A stretch of 64,000 bases of DNA from Haemophilus parainfluenzae (GCF_014931375.1 NZ_CP063117.1:1178001-1242000); one strand, 5' to 3'; shown: positions 18,658 to 28,619, counted from the first letter of the stretch. Notes: generated by a model from the sequence alone, not told the origin. Translations and numbers: made by a program.

Positions 18658-19002
18658 ATGATTATCGTTTATGGCATTAAAAACTGCGATACGGTGAAAA
18701 AAGCATTGAAGTGGCTAGCTGAACATAATATTGAACATAAATTGCATGATTACCGTGTAGATGGATTAGATACTCAATTCTTACAACAAGCAGAAGCCCA
18801 ATTTGGTTGGGAAAATTTAGTCAATAAACGTAGTACGACTTGGCGTAATCTTGATGAAAATGTGAAAAATACACTCTCGAAATCTACCGCACTTTCCGTA
18901 TTAGCTGAAAATCCAACGTTAATCAAACGCCCGATTATTTTGCAAGATGGTAAGGCATTGATTGGCTTCGACGAAAAAGAATATATTGCAGCATTTGCTT
19001 AA
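18658..19002 (+). CDS. ArsC/Spx-family reductase-like protein (YffB type)
   Basis: 114 aa, thioredoxin fold. N-terminal [12 protein letters not shown] with a single catalytic-type cysteine at residue 10, and the R-P family segment (K-R-P-I-I) near 92. The YffB branch is named for arsenate reductase but is thought to act as a glutathione-dependent thiol reductase. It is followed 26 bases later by dapE, an arrangement shared with enterobacteria. Confidence 0.88.
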   Translation: MIIVYGIKNCDTVKKALKWLAEHNIEHKLHDYRVDGLDTQFLQQAEAQFGWENLVNKRSTTWRNLDENVKNTLSKSTALSVLAENPTLIKRPIILQDGKALIGFDEKEYIAAFA

Positions 19003-19028
19003 AAGAACAGTATTTCTTAGGAGTTTTT

Positions 19029-20162
19029 ATGAAAGAAAAAGTGATTTCTTTAGCACAAGACCTCATTCGTCGCCCCTCTATTAGCCCAAATGATGAGGGC
19101 TGCCAGCAAATGATTGCTGAGCGTTTGGAAAAACTTGGCTTTCAAATTGAATGGATGCCTTTCAACGATACGTTAAATTTATGGGCGAAGCATGGTAGTG
19201 GTGAGCCTGTTATCGCCTTTGCAGGGCATACTGATGTAGTACCAACGGGCGATGAAACGCAGTGGACTTATCCGCCATTTTCTGCCGAAATTGTAGATGA
19301 TGTGCTTTATGGTCGTGGTGCGGCAGATATGAAAGGCTCATTAGCAGCAATGATTGTGGCGGCGGAAGAATATGTGAAAGCCAATCCGAATCATAAGGGT
19401 ACGATTGCTTTGTTGATTACTTCTGACGAAGAGGCTGCCGCGAAAGATGGCACCGTGCGTGTTGTTGAAACCTTAATGGCGCGCGGTGAGAAAATTACTT
19501 ATTGTATGGTAGGTGAGCCGTCTAGTTCGAAAATATTAGGCGATGTAGTCAAAAATGGTCGTCGAGGTTCGATTACAGGTAACCTCTATATTCAAGGTAT
19601 TCAAGGTCATGTAGCTTATCCCCATTTAGCGGAAAATCCCATTCACAAAGCAGCGCCGTTCTTACAGGAATTAACCACATATCAATGGGATAACGGTAAC
19701 GAATTTTTCCCGCCGACCAGTTTGCAAATTGCGAATATTCATGCAGGTACAGGGAGTAATAATGTCATCCCTGGTGAGCTTTATGTGCAATTCAATTTAC
19801 GTTATTGTACAGAAGTGACTGATGAAAGCATTAAGCAGAAAGTGGCAGAAATGCTCGAAAAGCATGGTTTGAAATACCGTATTGATTGGAATTTATCAGG
19901 TAAACCATTTTTAACGAAACCGGGTAAATTATTAGATGCATTAACGACGGCAATTGAGCAAACAACCGGTATTACACCACAAGCAGAAACAGGTGGTGGC
20001 ACCTCTGATGGGCGTTTTATTGCGTTAATGGGGGCTGAAGTTGTGGAATTTGGGCCACTTAATGCGACGATTCATAAAGTGAATGAATGTGTAAACGTTG
20101 ATGATCTTGCTAAGTGCGGTCAGATTTATCATCAAATGTTAGTGAATTTATTGGATAAGTAA
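19029..20162 (+). CDS. dapE: Succinyl-diaminopimelate desuccinylase
   Basis: 377 aa M20-family di-zinc enzyme of the lysine/meso-diaminopimelate pathway, releasing LL-DAP for peptidoglycan and lysine. Metal ligands are visible in A-G-H-T-D-V-V-P (H and first D near 66-69), G-R-G-A-A-D-M-K-G near 94-102 and the [11 protein letters not shown] loop near 132-142. Ribosome site TTAGGAG. Co-oriented and closely spaced with the genes on both sides. Confidence 0.97.
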   Translation: MKEKVISLAQDLIRRPSISPNDEGCQQMIAERLEKLGFQIEWMPFNDTLNLWAKHGSGEPVIAFAGHTDVVPTGDETQWTYPPFSAEIVDDVLYGRGAADMKGSLAAMIVAAEEYVKANPNHKGTIALLITSDEEAAAKDGTVRVVETLMARGEKITYCMVGEPSSSKILGDVVKNGRRGSITGNLYIQGIQGHVAYPHLAENPIHKAAPFLQELTTYQWDNGNEFFPPTSLQIANIHAGTGSNNVIPGELYVQFNLRYCTEVTDESIKQKVAEMLEKHGLKYRIDWNLSGKPFLTKPGKLLDALTTAIEQTTGITPQAETGGGTSDGRFIALMGAEVVEFGPLNATIHKVNECVNVDDLAKCGQIYHQMLVNLLDK

Positions 20163-20163
20163 G

Positions 20164-20844
20164 ATGAAATTAACGCCCGAAATGTTAACCGGCAAATCTC
20201 GTGAACATTTGATCAATTTGCCTACACCTCATTCTCCAAATCATTTTTTGCAAGCTGAGACAATGAAAGCGTTTCAAGGATTGCAACAAAGTGCGGTCAA
20301 AAATGGCTTTAATTTACAACCCGCGAGTAGCTTTCGTGATTTTGAACGTCAACAACTCATTTGGAACGGTAAATTTAACGGTGAACGCAAGGTTCATGAT
20401 GATGAGGGAAATCCATTAGATTTAGCGTTATTAGATGATTGGCAAAAAGCACAAGCTATTTTACGTTGGTCAGCGCTTCCGGGGGGTAGTCGTCATCATT
20501 GGGGAACAGAAATCGATATTTTTGATCCTGATCTTTTGCCTCAAGGTCAATCTTTACAACTTGAACCTTGGGAATATGAAAAGGGTGGTTATTTCTTTGA
20601 ACTTAGTGAATTTCTTACTGAAAATCTATCGCACTTTGATTTTGTTTTGCCATTTATCAGTCAGCCAGAAGGTAAAAAAATCGGTCGAGAGCCTTGGCAT
20701 ATTAGCTATTTACCGTTGGCAGAGCTAGCTTCACGATTATTTACGCCAGATGTGCTATTACAAGTTTGGCAGCATGAAACCGTAGCTGGAAAAGAAACGT
20801 TAATTACACACTTGCCTGAGATTTTTGAGCAATATGTGGTTTAA
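20164..20844 (+). CDS. M15-family carboxypeptidase-like protein (VanY/LdcB fold)
   Basis: 226 aa starting one base after the dapE stop. The M15 zinc motifs are present: S-R-H-H-W-G-T-E-I-D near 111-120 (S-x-H-x-x-G-x-x-x-D) and E-P-W-H-I-S near 181-186. Family members trim D-Ala or act on peptidoglycan peptides. There is no obvious signal peptide or membrane anchor, which is odd for a wall enzyme; the protein may act on cytoplasmic recycling peptides. The substrate is inference from fold and the dapE operon. Confidence 0.82.
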   Translation: MKLTPEMLTGKSREHLINLPTPHSPNHFLQAETMKAFQGLQQSAVKNGFNLQPASSFRDFERQQLIWNGKFNGERKVHDDEGNPLDLALLDDWQKAQAILRWSALPGGSRHHWGTEIDIFDPDLLPQGQSLQLEPWEYEKGGYFFELSEFLTENLSHFDFVLPFISQPEGKKIGREPWHISYLPLAELASRLFTPDVLLQVWQHETVAGKETLITHLPEIFEQYVV

Positions 20845-20850
20845 CAAAAA

Positions 20851-20869
20851 ACGCAGCAAGTCGCTGCGT
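20851..20869. terminator. Bidirectional terminator between the M15 gene and rapZ
   Basis: ACGCAGC/GCTGCGT with A-tract on the left and T-tract on the right, between two convergent genes. Confidence 0.88.
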
Positions 20870-20884
20870 TTTTTTATGGTTTGG

Positions 20885-21742
20885 TTAATTCTTTTTATTC
20901 TTTTCCAAGGATTTGTGCTGAATTTTCACATCCTTACCTTTAGCTTGGAAATATTCACCAATTTGTTGAGCGATATAAACAGAACGATGTTTACCGCCCG
21001 TACAACCAATGGCAATGGTTAAATAGCTTCGATTATTTTTCTCTAACATCGGTAACCACGTTTCAATGTAATTCCGCGTTTGATAGATAAAATTATTTAC
21101 TTCATCATGCGCAAGTAAAAATTGCGCAACAGGTTCATCAAGCCCCGTCATTGGGCGCAGTTCTGGATTCCAGTGCGGGTTAGGCAGAAAACGCACATCA
21201 AAAACATAATCGGCATCAAGCGGAATGCCATATTTAAAGCCAAACGACTCAACCACGATCTTAAGTTCTTTATCTGTATTACCGCGTAAAACATCTCTTA
21301 AACGTTCAGATAACGCATGAGTGGAAAGTGGCGCAGTATCAATAATAAAATTAGCATGTTGAATTAAAGGCTCAAGTTGCTGATATTCTAAATCAATCGC
21401 TGATTCAAGCGGGAGATCTTGTGCTGAAAGTGGATGAAGACGACGTGAATCGCTGTAACGACGAATAAGTGTACTACGATCGCTGTCCAGAAAGATGATT
21501 TTGACGGAATAAGTAGCTTGAATATCTGTCAGGATTTTGTCTAAGTCAGCACTTGAATGAGGAAGATTTCGAATATCGAGGCTAATGGCGACAGCCGTTT
21601 GAGTTTTGGCGAGAATATTGGTGAGTTGAGGAAGTAAATCGAGAGGAAGATTATCCACGCAATAATAGCCCATATCTTCCAAAGCTCGTAATGCGACAGA
21701 TTTTCCTGCGCCTGAGCGACCGCTGATAATAATAATTTCCAT
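20885..21742 (-). CDS. rapZ: RNase adapter protein RapZ
   Basis: 285 aa. P-loop G-R-S-G-A-G-K-S at 8-15 and the YvcJ-type motif C-V-D-N-L-P at about 28-33; the C-terminal domain contains G-C-T-G-G-K-H-R-S near 245-253. In E. coli RapZ directs RNase E to GlmZ RNA and so controls GlmS and amino-sugar synthesis. It follows ptsN, as in enterobacteria, but no npr gene comes after it; the next gene is convergent. Confidence 0.96.
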   Translation of the reverse strand: MEIIIISGRSGAGKSVALRALEDMGYYCVDNLPLDLLPQLTNILAKTQTAVAISLDIRNLPHSSADLDKILTDIQATYSVKIIFLDSDRSTLIRRYSDSRRLHPLSAQDLPLESAIDLEYQQLEPLIQHANFIIDTAPLSTHALSERLRDVLRGNTDKELKIVVESFGFKYGIPLDADYVFDVRFLPNPHWNPELRPMTGLDEPVAQFLLAHDEVNNFIYQTRNYIETWLPMLEKNNRSYLTIAIGCTGGKHRSVYIAQQIGEYFQAKGKDVKIQHKSLEKNKKN

Positions 21743-21773
21743 CTGCGTGATTCCTTATGGTTGGTAGGTTAGG

Positions 21774-22292
21774 TTATACCTCTTGAGGTTCAATATTATC
21801 TAAATTTGTGTCATCCTCAGATTCCTCTGAATGATCGGCACATTCAAAAATTTGCCAAATTTCATCCGCACTTTGTGCTGAACGAAGTTGTTTAATTAAG
21901 TTTTTATCAGTTAATTTTTCGTTGAGTTCTGCCAGAACAGGAATATATTCTTGGCGGTGATTTTCGGGTACGAGCACTGCAAAAACGATATCCACGGGTT
22001 TATTATCAGCCGCATCATATTCGATAGGCGTTTCTAATTGCATAAATACCGTTAGGATCTTATCTGAGACCGTAGCAGATAACTTGGCTTTAGGCATAGC
22101 AACACCATTGCCTAATCCTGAATTACCTAATTTTTCTCGTTCAAATAAACATTCAAAACAAGCCTGTTCACCATTTTCGCAGTGAAGTTTTTCCACAACG
22201 AACGCGGCAATAGATTCAAATAATCGTTTCTTGCTAGAAAAAGCAACCCCCTGACGAATATCATCAGGGGAGAGTAATGTCGTAAATTTCAT
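21774..22292 (-). CDS. ptsN: PTS IIA-like nitrogen-regulatory protein with His-to-Lys substitution
   Basis: 172-aa EIIA(Ntr)-type domain; most of the fold aligns with E. coli PtsN (L-G-N-G-x-A-x-P, Q-L-E-T-P-I, D-x-K-P-V-D). The phosphorylatable histidine in the P-H-G-K-L motif is replaced: the sequence reads P-K-A-K-L with Lys68 (codon at 22091-22089). The protein cannot be phosphorylated at that site in the normal way. It ends in an acidic tail (about 150-172). It begins three bases after the lptB stop, where rpoN and hpf lie in E. coli. Confidence 0.93.
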   Translation of the reverse strand: MKFTTLLSPDDIRQGVAFSSKKRLFESIAAFVVEKLHCENGEQACFECLFEREKLGNSGLGNGVAMPKAKLSATVSDKILTVFMQLETPIEYDAADNKPVDIVFAVLVPENHRQEYIPVLAELNEKLTDKNLIKQLRSAQSADEIWQIFECADHSEESEDDTNLDNIEPQEV

Positions 22293-22295
22293 AGG

Positions 22296-23021
22296 TTATA
22301 GTTTAAATTGTTCGCCTAAATAGACACGTTTAACGTGCTCATCATTCATGACTTCTTCCGGTGTGCCGGTCGCGATAATTTTCCCTTCACCAACAATGTA
22401 AGCGCGTTCACAAACATCAAGGGTTTCGCGTACGTTATGGTCAGTAATTAACACGCCTAAGCCACGATTACGGAGATCCGTGATGATTTTCTTAATATCT
22501 GTGACCGAAATAGGATCCACACCCGCAAAAGGTTCATCTAATAAAATAAATTTTGGATTTGCAGCTAAGGCGCGCGCAATTTCTACTCGACGACGTTCAC
22601 CACCAGAAAGAGATTGTCCCAGGCTATCACGAATATGACTAATATTGAACTCATCAATTAACTCATCCGCTCTCTCTCTGCGTTGTTCTGCTGTGAGATC
22701 TTTACGAATTTCTAATACTGCCATAAGATTTTCATATACGGTTAAACGACGGAAAATAGAGGCTTCTTGTGGTAAATAGCCAATTCCTCGACGTGCACGT
22801 TCATGCATAGGTAATACGCTAATATCATCGCCATCAATGGTGATTTTTCCCTGATCGTGACGCACTAAACCGACGACCATGTAGAAAGTAGTGGTTTTAC
22901 CTGCACCATTTGGACCAAGTAAGCCAACAATTTCATTGGAGTTTACGGTTAAACTCACATCAGAAACCACTTTTCGGTTTTTATAGCTTTTTGCGAGGAA
23001 TTCAGCTTGTAATACAGACAT
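22296..23021 (-). CDS. lptB: LPS export ABC transporter ATPase
   Basis: 241 aa. Walker [10 protein letters not shown] near 36-44, signature L-S-G-G-E-R-R-R near 139-146, Walker B F-I-L-L-D-E-P-F. It powers LptFG to extract lipopolysaccharide from the inner membrane and push it along the LptC-LptA bridge. It starts 3 bases after the lptA stop. Confidence 0.98.
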   Translation of the reverse strand: MSVLQAEFLAKSYKNRKVVSDVSLTVNSNEIVGLLGPNGAGKTTTFYMVVGLVRHDQGKITIDGDDISVLPMHERARRGIGYLPQEASIFRRLTVYENLMAVLEIRKDLTAEQRRERADELIDEFNISHIRDSLGQSLSGGERRRVEIARALAANPKFILLDEPFAGVDPISVTDIKKIITDLRNRGLGVLITDHNVRETLDVCERAYIVGEGKIIATGTPEEVMNDEHVKRVYLGEQFKL

Positions 23022-23024
23022 CTG

Positions 23025-23543
23025 TTATTTTTTACCTTTTTGTTGTAATTGGGTTGGAATTAAGACGGTTTGTACTCGTGATTTTCCATTACCATTGGCT
23101 TTTAACTGTTGTTTTTTCACATCATAAGTGATGCGTTCACCGTTAATTTTGCTATCTAATTGTTTTAATTCAGCATTACCGGTTAATGTTAAGAATTCTG
23201 TGCCTAAATCGTAGTGAACTTTATTGGCTTTACCATCAACAGGCTTACCATCATCAAGTTGTTGGTGGAAAGTAACAGGGCTACCAAATGCTTCAACAGT
23301 TTCTTTTTTACCTGAATTTTCTGGTGGACGAGTAATAACCACTTTATTGGCTTTAATCAAAATGGAGCCTTGTGTAATCACAACGTTATCCGTAAAGGTT
23401 ACCACGCTGTTTTCCATATCTAGAGATTGATTATCTGAGACAATATTAATCGGTTTATTGGTATCGTCTTTTAACGCAAAAGCAGATAAGGAAGTCATCA
23501 TTAACGCTGTTAAAAGCAGAATTTTATTGTTTGTTGATTTCAT
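23025..23543 (-). CDS. lptA: LPS transport periplasmic protein LptA
   Basis: 172 aa with an N-terminal signal peptide (about 1-23, ending S-A-F-A) and an OstA-type beta-jellyroll that polymerises into the periplasmic LPS bridge. Its start overlaps the end of lptC by 20 bases, consistent with coupled translation. Confidence 0.96.
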   Translation of the reverse strand: MKSTNNKILLLTALMMTSLSAFALKDDTNKPINIVSDNQSLDMENSVVTFTDNVVITQGSILIKANKVVITRPPENSGKKETVEAFGSPVTFHQQLDDGKPVDGKANKVHYDLGTEFLTLTGNAELKQLDSKINGERITYDVKKQQLKANGNGKSRVQTVLIPTQLQQKGKK

Positions 23544-24132
23544 AATATGTTTTTACCTGTTCCTTTAGAGTTGCAACTTGCTGACGTAAATTTCCGACGA
23601 GCTTCAATCCACTTGAGTTAAAGTTTAATCCGTTAATTTTTACTTGTGTATCGGAAGTAATGTCTTGTGTTTTTAAATTAATCACTGCCGCTTCGGTCTC
23701 AACACGTTGCAGGCGAGATAAAGGGTCAAGGCTCTCGGCAACCACGCCGCCTTCAAGATAGAGCATTTGATCTTTTGTTAATTTTGCCTTTTGTGCGCTA
23801 AGTTTCCAATTTTGTTTTTCTAATTGAATTTTATCGGTTTTATCTTCTTTCTCTTTATTATCTAAAGAGACATCAAAAAGATAGACTAACGGCGAAATAA
23901 AATCCGTATGACCGTCTTGTGTGTAATATTCCACTTTATCGGAAATCGCGAGATATTGCTTTTTACCTTCTGGCGAGAATACGGTAGTTTCCATTTTATT
24001 GCCGACGTATTCTGGGCTATCAGGCTTTTTAATGAGGCTTTGTAAATCGCTATGATCTTGATTAAGCGAATAATACCAGCCTAATAAAGCCAGGGCGATG
24101 AGACCTAAAATAATATTCCAACGAATATTCAT
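23524..24132 (-). CDS. lptC: LPS export protein LptC
   Basis: 202 aa bitopic inner-membrane protein: one N-terminal transmembrane helix (about 6-22) and a periplasmic jellyroll joining LptBFG to LptA. The start at 24132 (M-N-I-R-W-N) puts the helix at the N-terminus as in other LptC proteins; the frame is open to 24189 but that extra part has no family match. The only ribosome-like site (AAGGA) is about 13 bases upstream of this ATG, so the exact start is not certain. Confidence 0.93.
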   Translation of the reverse strand: MNIRWNIILGLIALALLGWYYSLNQDHSDLQSLIKKPDSPEYVGNKMETTVFSPEGKKQYLAISDKVEYYTQDGHTDFISPLVYLFDVSLDNKEKEDKTDKIQLEKQNWKLSAQKAKLTKDQMLYLEGGVVAESLDPLSRLQRVETEAAVINLKTQDITSDTQVKINGLNFNSSGLKLVGNLRQQVATLKEQVKTYYEINKQ

Positions 24133-24213
24133 AAATAACGTTCTTTCCTTCTTAAAAGGGTAACCAATCATAGCACTTTTTTGACACAAAGTGCGGTCAA
24201 AAATAGCCGTATT

Positions 24214-24750
24214 TTAGTCTTCTAAAATGAGAGTTTTTAAGATCTGATAAATCTCGCGATAAGCTTTTGACGGCTTATTTTGTTCCTTTTCTTTTTGTGC
24301 TGCACGAATCAAATTACGTAATTGTTGGCGATCTGCAGAAGGATGCTCATTTAACAAATCAGTCAGTGCCACATCACCTTTCGCAACCAACTCATCACGT
24401 AAGATTTCCAATTTATGTAACATCGCTTGCTGCTGATTATGTTTGTTTTCAATTTTTTCTAACGCTTCACGAATAGGCTCTGCATCAATTGAGCGTAAGA
24501 GCTTACCAATATATTGCAATTGGCGACGACGCGCCTCTTTTTGCAGGCGTTGTGCTAATTTAATGGCATCTTTCAAGCTATCGTCTAGTGGAACCTTAGT
24601 CAGATTTGCTTTGGTTAAGTTCACCAATTTCTCGCCGAGCTGTTTTAAATCCTCAGCGTCGCGTTTGATTTCACTTTTACTTACCCAAATAATCTCTTCT
24701 TGGTCTTCATCTTCCCAATCAAAGGCTTCTTTTTTCTTACGTTTTGCCAT
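24214..24750 (-). CDS. darP: Ribosome-associated protein DarP (YjgA)
   Basis: 178 aa, highly charged and helical, acidic at the N-terminus (D-W-E-D-E-D-Q-E-E). It has the family pattern [10 protein letters not shown] and a helical core. DarP binds pre-50S particles and helps late large-subunit assembly. It stands divergent from pmbA, a pairing (yjgA/pmbA) also found in E. coli. Confidence 0.94.
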   Translation of the reverse strand: MAKRKKKEAFDWEDEDQEEIIWVSKSEIKRDAEDLKQLGEKLVNLTKANLTKVPLDDSLKDAIKLAQRLQKEARRRQLQYIGKLLRSIDAEPIREALEKIENKHNQQQAMLHKLEILRDELVAKGDVALTDLLNEHPSADRQQLRNLIRAAQKEKEQNKPSKAYREIYQILKTLILED

Positions 24751-24838
24751 TCTATTACCTTATGAAAAATTTGGTGCATTTTAGCATAAACTTTCAAAAT
24801 AAGATAAAATGGCGCAAATTTTTAATAGGATTGTCATC

Positions 24839-26194
24839 ATGAAAACAGCAGAAAATTTAACCGCACTTTTAAAATCTCAAGAGCAAACATTGCGTGATGC
24901 AGTCAGTTTTGCGATTGAAACTGCACAGAAAGCGGGGGCAACCGCTGAAGTCGGTGTGACAAAAGTGAGTGGTTTATCGGTTTCAACCCGTCTGCAAGAG
25001 ATTGAAAATGTTGAATTTACTAATGATGGGGCATTAGGTATTTCTGTTTATTTAGGCCAACAAAAAGGCAATGCGTCTACCTCAGACTTAAGCGAAGAAG
25101 CCATTAAAAATACCGTTGAAGCAGCGCTTGCTATTGCAAAATATACCTCGCCAGATGATTGTACAGGGCTAGCGGATAAAGAACTAATGGCTTTTGAAGC
25201 ACCTGACTTAGCGCTTTATCATGGGGCAAGTGTTGATGTCGAACAGGCTACGAAATTAGCTTTAGAAGCTGAAAAAGCGGCTTTGGAATACGATGATAAA
25301 ATTGTGAATAGTAACGGTGCTAGTTTTAATTCGCATACCGGTGTGCGTGTTTATGGTAATACACATGGCATGTTACAAAGTTACTTATCTAGCCGCTATT
25401 CTTTATCTTGTTCGGTGATTGGTGGTGAACTAGATCAACTTGAAAATGACTACGAATATACAGTTTCACGTGAGTTTGATGCCCTTTCTTCAGCGGATTG
25501 GGTAGGGCAGAATTGTGCGAAAAAAGTGATTGCGCGTTTAAATCCACAAAAATTAACGACACGTGAAGTGCCGGTGATTTTCTTAAATGATGTAGCAACT
25601 GGATTAATTTCTCATTTAACGGGCGCGATTAGTGGTGGCAGCTTATATCGTAAATCCAGTTTCTTGCTCGATCATCTTGGAAAACAAGTGTTGCCAGATT
25701 GGTTCCAAATTAGCGAGCGTCCGCATTTGTTAAAACGTTTAGCCTCCACGCCTTTTGATAGCGAAGGGGTACGAACACAGGATCTTGAAATTATTCAAGA
25801 TGGCATATTGCAAACCTATTTGCTCACCAGTTACAGCGGTCGAAAAATGGGCATGCAGAGTACTGGGCATGCTGGCGGTATTCACAACTGGCTCGTGAAA
25901 CCAAATTTAACGGGTGGATTGACCGCACTTTTGCGCCAAATGGGCACCGGTTTATTGGTGACAGATGTCATGGGGCAAGGCGTAAATATTGTGACGGGGG
26001 ATTATTCCCGTGGCGCAGCAGGCTTCTGGGTGGAGAATGGCGAGATCCAATATCCAGTTGCTGAAATTACCATTGCTGGTCAATTGCAGGATATGTTAAA
26101 AAATATTGTGGCAGTAGCAGATGATGTTGAACATCGTTCCAATATTCAAACAGGTTCAATCTTGTTAGATAAGATGAAAATTTCAGGAAATTAA
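24839..26194 (+). CDS. pmbA: Metalloprotease subunit TldE/PmbA
   Basis: 451 aa from the ATG at 24839, which has AGGA before it; the longer frame from 24809 has no family resemblance. TldE pairs with TldD to form a zinc protease that trims modified peptides and degrades antitoxins. The central T-x-x-Y-S-G and C-terminal [13 protein letters not shown] motifs are present. No TldD gene is in the window. Confidence 0.95.
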   Translation: MKTAENLTALLKSQEQTLRDAVSFAIETAQKAGATAEVGVTKVSGLSVSTRLQEIENVEFTNDGALGISVYLGQQKGNASTSDLSEEAIKNTVEAALAIAKYTSPDDCTGLADKELMAFEAPDLALYHGASVDVEQATKLALEAEKAALEYDDKIVNSNGASFNSHTGVRVYGNTHGMLQSYLSSRYSLSCSVIGGELDQLENDYEYTVSREFDALSSADWVGQNCAKKVIARLNPQKLTTREVPVIFLNDVATGLISHLTGAISGGSLYRKSSFLLDHLGKQVLPDWFQISERPHLLKRLASTPFDSEGVRTQDLEIIQDGILQTYLLTSYSGRKMGMQSTGHAGGIHNWLVKPNLTGGLTALLRQMGTGLLVTDVMGQGVNIVTGDYSRGAAGFWVENGEIQYPVAEITIAGQLQDMLKNIVAVADDVEHRSNIQTGSILLDKMKISGN

Positions 26195-26209
26195 TAAATT
26201 TCTTAAAAA

Positions 26210-26252
26210 TGATAATAATTCTTATTGACATGTAATTTCTTTCTGCTACTAT
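26210..26252 (+). promoter_or_regulatory. Promoter with Fur box for a small RNA
   Basis: TTGACA at 26225-26230, a 16-base spacer, and an extended -10 TGCTACTAT (hexamer 26247-26252) make one of the best sigma-70 promoters in the window. Just upstream and overlapping the -35, TGATAATAATTCTTA (26210-26224) matches the Fur 7-1-7 consensus at 12 of 14 positions (13 of 19 to the 19-bp consensus). Iron-loaded Fur should block this promoter. Confidence 0.78.
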
Positions 26253-26257
26253 ACGCA

Positions 26258-26358
26258 CATCTGTTTAGCAGCGATTGCAGATTGCTCCAACAGGTAGAGT
26301 AGAAAGTAAATTCGTTAGGGTTAAAAAGGCTGAAGGTTTAAACTTCAGCCTTTTTTAT
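26258..26358 (+). ncRNA. Candidate Fur-repressed small RNA (HrrF-like)
   Basis: About 100 nt from the predicted start (near 26258) to the end of a strong intrinsic terminator: AAGGCTGAAG/CTTCAGCCTT (26326-26335, 26343-26352) plus TTTTTTATT. A 5' hairpin can form from CTGTT (26261-26265) with AACAG (26289-26293), extended by AGCA/TGCT; a single-stranded, purine-rich linker (26294-26322) follows. No open frame with a ribosome site is inside. Position, Fur control and size fit HrrF, an iron-responsive sRNA reported in H. influenzae; the identity is inferred from memory of that work, not from a comparison. Confidence 0.75.
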
Positions 26359-26396
26359 TGTAGAATACGCAAACGATTAAATTAAAAGGAAAGACC

Positions 26397-26936
26397 ATGA
26401 AAAAACACCACGTCGATATTTTAATTTCAGAAGTGGACGTTCGTCGCCGCATTACTGAACTTGGCGCAGAAATTACGCATTTTTATCAACAACAAGCCAT
26501 TGATAAACTGATTGTTGTTGGGCTTTTACGTGGTTCATTTATGTTCATGGCCGATCTCGTGCGTGAATTAAAATTACCGGTAGAAGTGGAGTTTATGACC
26601 ACATCAAGTTATGGCGCTGGGATGACAAGTAATCACGATGTTAAAATTTCGAAAGATCTCGAGGGCGATATTCGTAATGAACATGTGCTGATTGTTGAGG
26701 ACATCATTGATACAGGTTATACCCTCGAAAAAGTACGTGGCATTTTAAATTTACGCGATCCTGCAAGCTTGGCGATTTGTACCTTGTTAGATAAACCTTC
26801 TCGCCGAGAAGTTGAAGTGCCTGTTGAATGGATTGGTTTTTCTATTCCGGATGAATTTGTTGTCGGCTATGGTATTGATTATGCTCAACGTTATCGTAAT
26901 CTAGGCTATATTGGTAAAGTTGTTATAGACGAATAA
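26397..26936 (+). CDS. hpt: Hypoxanthine phosphoribosyltransferase
   Basis: 179 aa. PRPP-binding motif [10 protein letters not shown] near 101-110 and the R-G-S-F-M loop near 45. It salvages hypoxanthine (and guanine) to nucleotides, which matters with a purine permease elsewhere in the window. Ribosome site AAAGGAAAG. It follows the small RNA gene but is separated from it by a terminator. Confidence 0.96.
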   Translation: MKKHHVDILISEVDVRRRITELGAEITHFYQQQAIDKLIVVGLLRGSFMFMADLVRELKLPVEVEFMTTSSYGAGMTSNHDVKISKDLEGDIRNEHVLIVEDIIDTGYTLEKVRGILNLRDPASLAICTLLDKPSRREVEVPVEWIGFSIPDEFVVGYGIDYAQRYRNLGYIGKVVIDE

Positions 26937-26951
26937 TTTATTTTTCAATAA

Positions 26952-26992
26952 AAAGAGCGGTCAAAATTCACAGTGATTTTTGACCGCTCTTT
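26952..26992. terminator. Bidirectional terminator between hpt and der
   Basis: 15-bp stem AAAGAGCGGTCAAAA/TTTTGACCGCTCTTT between convergent genes. The arms are uptake-sequence-like but read GAGCGGTC instead of GTGCGGTC. Confidence 0.85.
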
Positions 26993-27003
26993 GTTTGTTA
27001 AGA

Positions 27004-28524
27004 TTAGCGTTTTGCTTTTTTGATAAACTTCATCAAGCGTTTACGTTTACGTAATTGGTTTGGTGTGAGTTTATTTTTCCTACCTGCGAATGGGTTTGAA
27101 CCTTCTTGGAATAGCAAACGAATTGGCGAACCAATAATTTTCAAACTCTTACGATAATAATTAGATAAATAACGTTTGTATGAATCCGGTAATTTATCCA
27201 TTTGGTTTCCATGCACCACGATAATTGGTGGATTATAGCCACCTGGGTGAGCATATTTTAATTTAATGCGACGTCCGCCAATCATTGGTGGTTGATGCTC
27301 ATCCGTTGCCATTTGTAAAATACGGGTGAGAAGAGACGTCGTCATTTTTTGTGTCGCGCAAGCATAAGCTTCTTTAATCGAATCAAAAAGATTACCCACG
27401 CCACTGCCGTGTAAAGCAGAAATAAAATGCACACGAGCAAAATCAATGAAATCTAAACGGCGATCTAATTCGGATTTGACGCGATCTTTCACATCTTGAT
27501 CTAAGCCATCCCATTTATTCACGACGATCACGAGCGAGCGACCTGCATTTAAGATAAAGCCAAGTAGAGAGAGATCTTGATCTGAAATGTTTTCACGCGC
27601 ATCAATTGTGAGCAATACCACGTTTGCATCTTGAATTGCTTGTAATGTTTTGATGACAGAGAATTTCTCAACGGCTAAATGCACTTTACCACGTTTACGC
27701 ACACCTGCTGTATCAATCAAGGTGTATTGCTGACCATCACGTTCCATTGGAATGTAGATACTGTCACGTGTTGTGCCTGGCATGTCGTAAACGACCACGC
27801 GATCTTCACCTAAAATACGATTGGTTAATGTCGATTTACCAACGTTTGGACGGCCTACAATCGCAATTTTGATATTTTTATCTTGTTCTTCTTCAAGCTC
27901 TTCGTCTAATGCTTCATCAATTAATGAAGTATCTTCTTCTGAATCGAAGTCAAATTCGTTATCCCATTCATCTTTTTCTTCTTCATCAGAAGTGCGGTCA
28001 TTTTCTGCTTCGTTTTCTTGTAATTTTTCCGCTAAAGGCGCAAGTACTTGCTCCATTAATTGCGTCACGCCACGGCCTTGTGATGCGGCGATTTGTTCAA
28101 TTTCACCTAAGCCTAATTGATAAAATTCCGCACAGTGTGAGTCTGCATCAATACCGTCAGTTTTATTTGCTACAACCACGGTTGTTTTATTAGTACGTTG
28201 GCGTAAGTAATTGGCAATGCCGATGTCTGCAGCCGTTAAACCTGCGCGCGCATCCACTAAGAAAAGCACTACATCGGCTTCTTCAATCGCTAATAGGGAT
28301 TGTTCTGCCATTTTTTCTTCAACGCCTTCTTCAGTGCCATCAATACCGCCGGTATCAATCACAATGAAATTATAGCCAGAAATATTGGCATGACCGTATT
28401 TACGATCTCGGGTTAAACCAGGGAAGTCAGCGACAAGCGCATCGCGGGTACGGGTTAAACGGTTGAATAGGGTGGATTTACCTACGTTTGGGCGACCCAC
28501 TAAGGCAACGACAGGAGTTGTCAT
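27004..28524 (-). CDS. der: Ribosome assembly GTPase Der (EngA)
   Basis: 506 aa with two tandem GTPase domains, each with G-R-P-N-V-G-K-S-T (near 10 and near 225), and a C-terminal KH-like domain. It acts in 50S maturation. The linker between the two GTPase domains (about 173-218) is very acidic and longer than in the 490-aa E. coli protein. The C-terminus ends in a lysine/arginine-rich tail. Confidence 0.97.
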   Translation of the reverse strand: MTTPVVALVGRPNVGKSTLFNRLTRTRDALVADFPGLTRDRKYGHANISGYNFIVIDTGGIDGTEEGVEEKMAEQSLLAIEEADVVLFLVDARAGLTAADIGIANYLRQRTNKTTVVVANKTDGIDADSHCAEFYQLGLGEIEQIAASQGRGVTQLMEQVLAPLAEKLQENEAENDRTSDEEEKDEWDNEFDFDSEEDTSLIDEALDEELEEEQDKNIKIAIVGRPNVGKSTLTNRILGEDRVVVYDMPGTTRDSIYIPMERDGQQYTLIDTAGVRKRGKVHLAVEKFSVIKTLQAIQDANVVLLTIDARENISDQDLSLLGFILNAGRSLVIVVNKWDGLDQDVKDRVKSELDRRLDFIDFARVHFISALHGSGVGNLFDSIKEAYACATQKMTTSLLTRILQMATDEHQPPMIGGRRIKLKYAHPGGYNPPIIVVHGNQMDKLPDSYKRYLSNYYRKSLKIIGSPIRLLFQEGSNPFAGRKNKLTPNQLRKRKRLMKFIKKAKR

Positions 28525-28601
28525 AAAAATATCTCTGTAAAGTGTAAATTTGGTTAATTATAGCGAATGTTGGCTGGTAGGTAAAATTCGGGCATAAAAA
28601 A

Positions 28602-28619
28602 AAGCACCTTCTGGTGCTT
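28602..28619 (-). terminator. Terminator of the tRNA-Asp pair
   Basis: AAGCACC/GGTGCTT with TTTTTTTT on the minus strand. Confidence 0.85.

Noticed and set aside
24190..24213. Uptake core between lptC and darP as terminator
   Set aside because: Only a single copy without a matching arm; no stem forms.
27821..28193. Serine- and leucine-rich open frames on the + strand
   Set aside because: Antisense shadows of the acidic linker of der; composition follows from the opposite strand.
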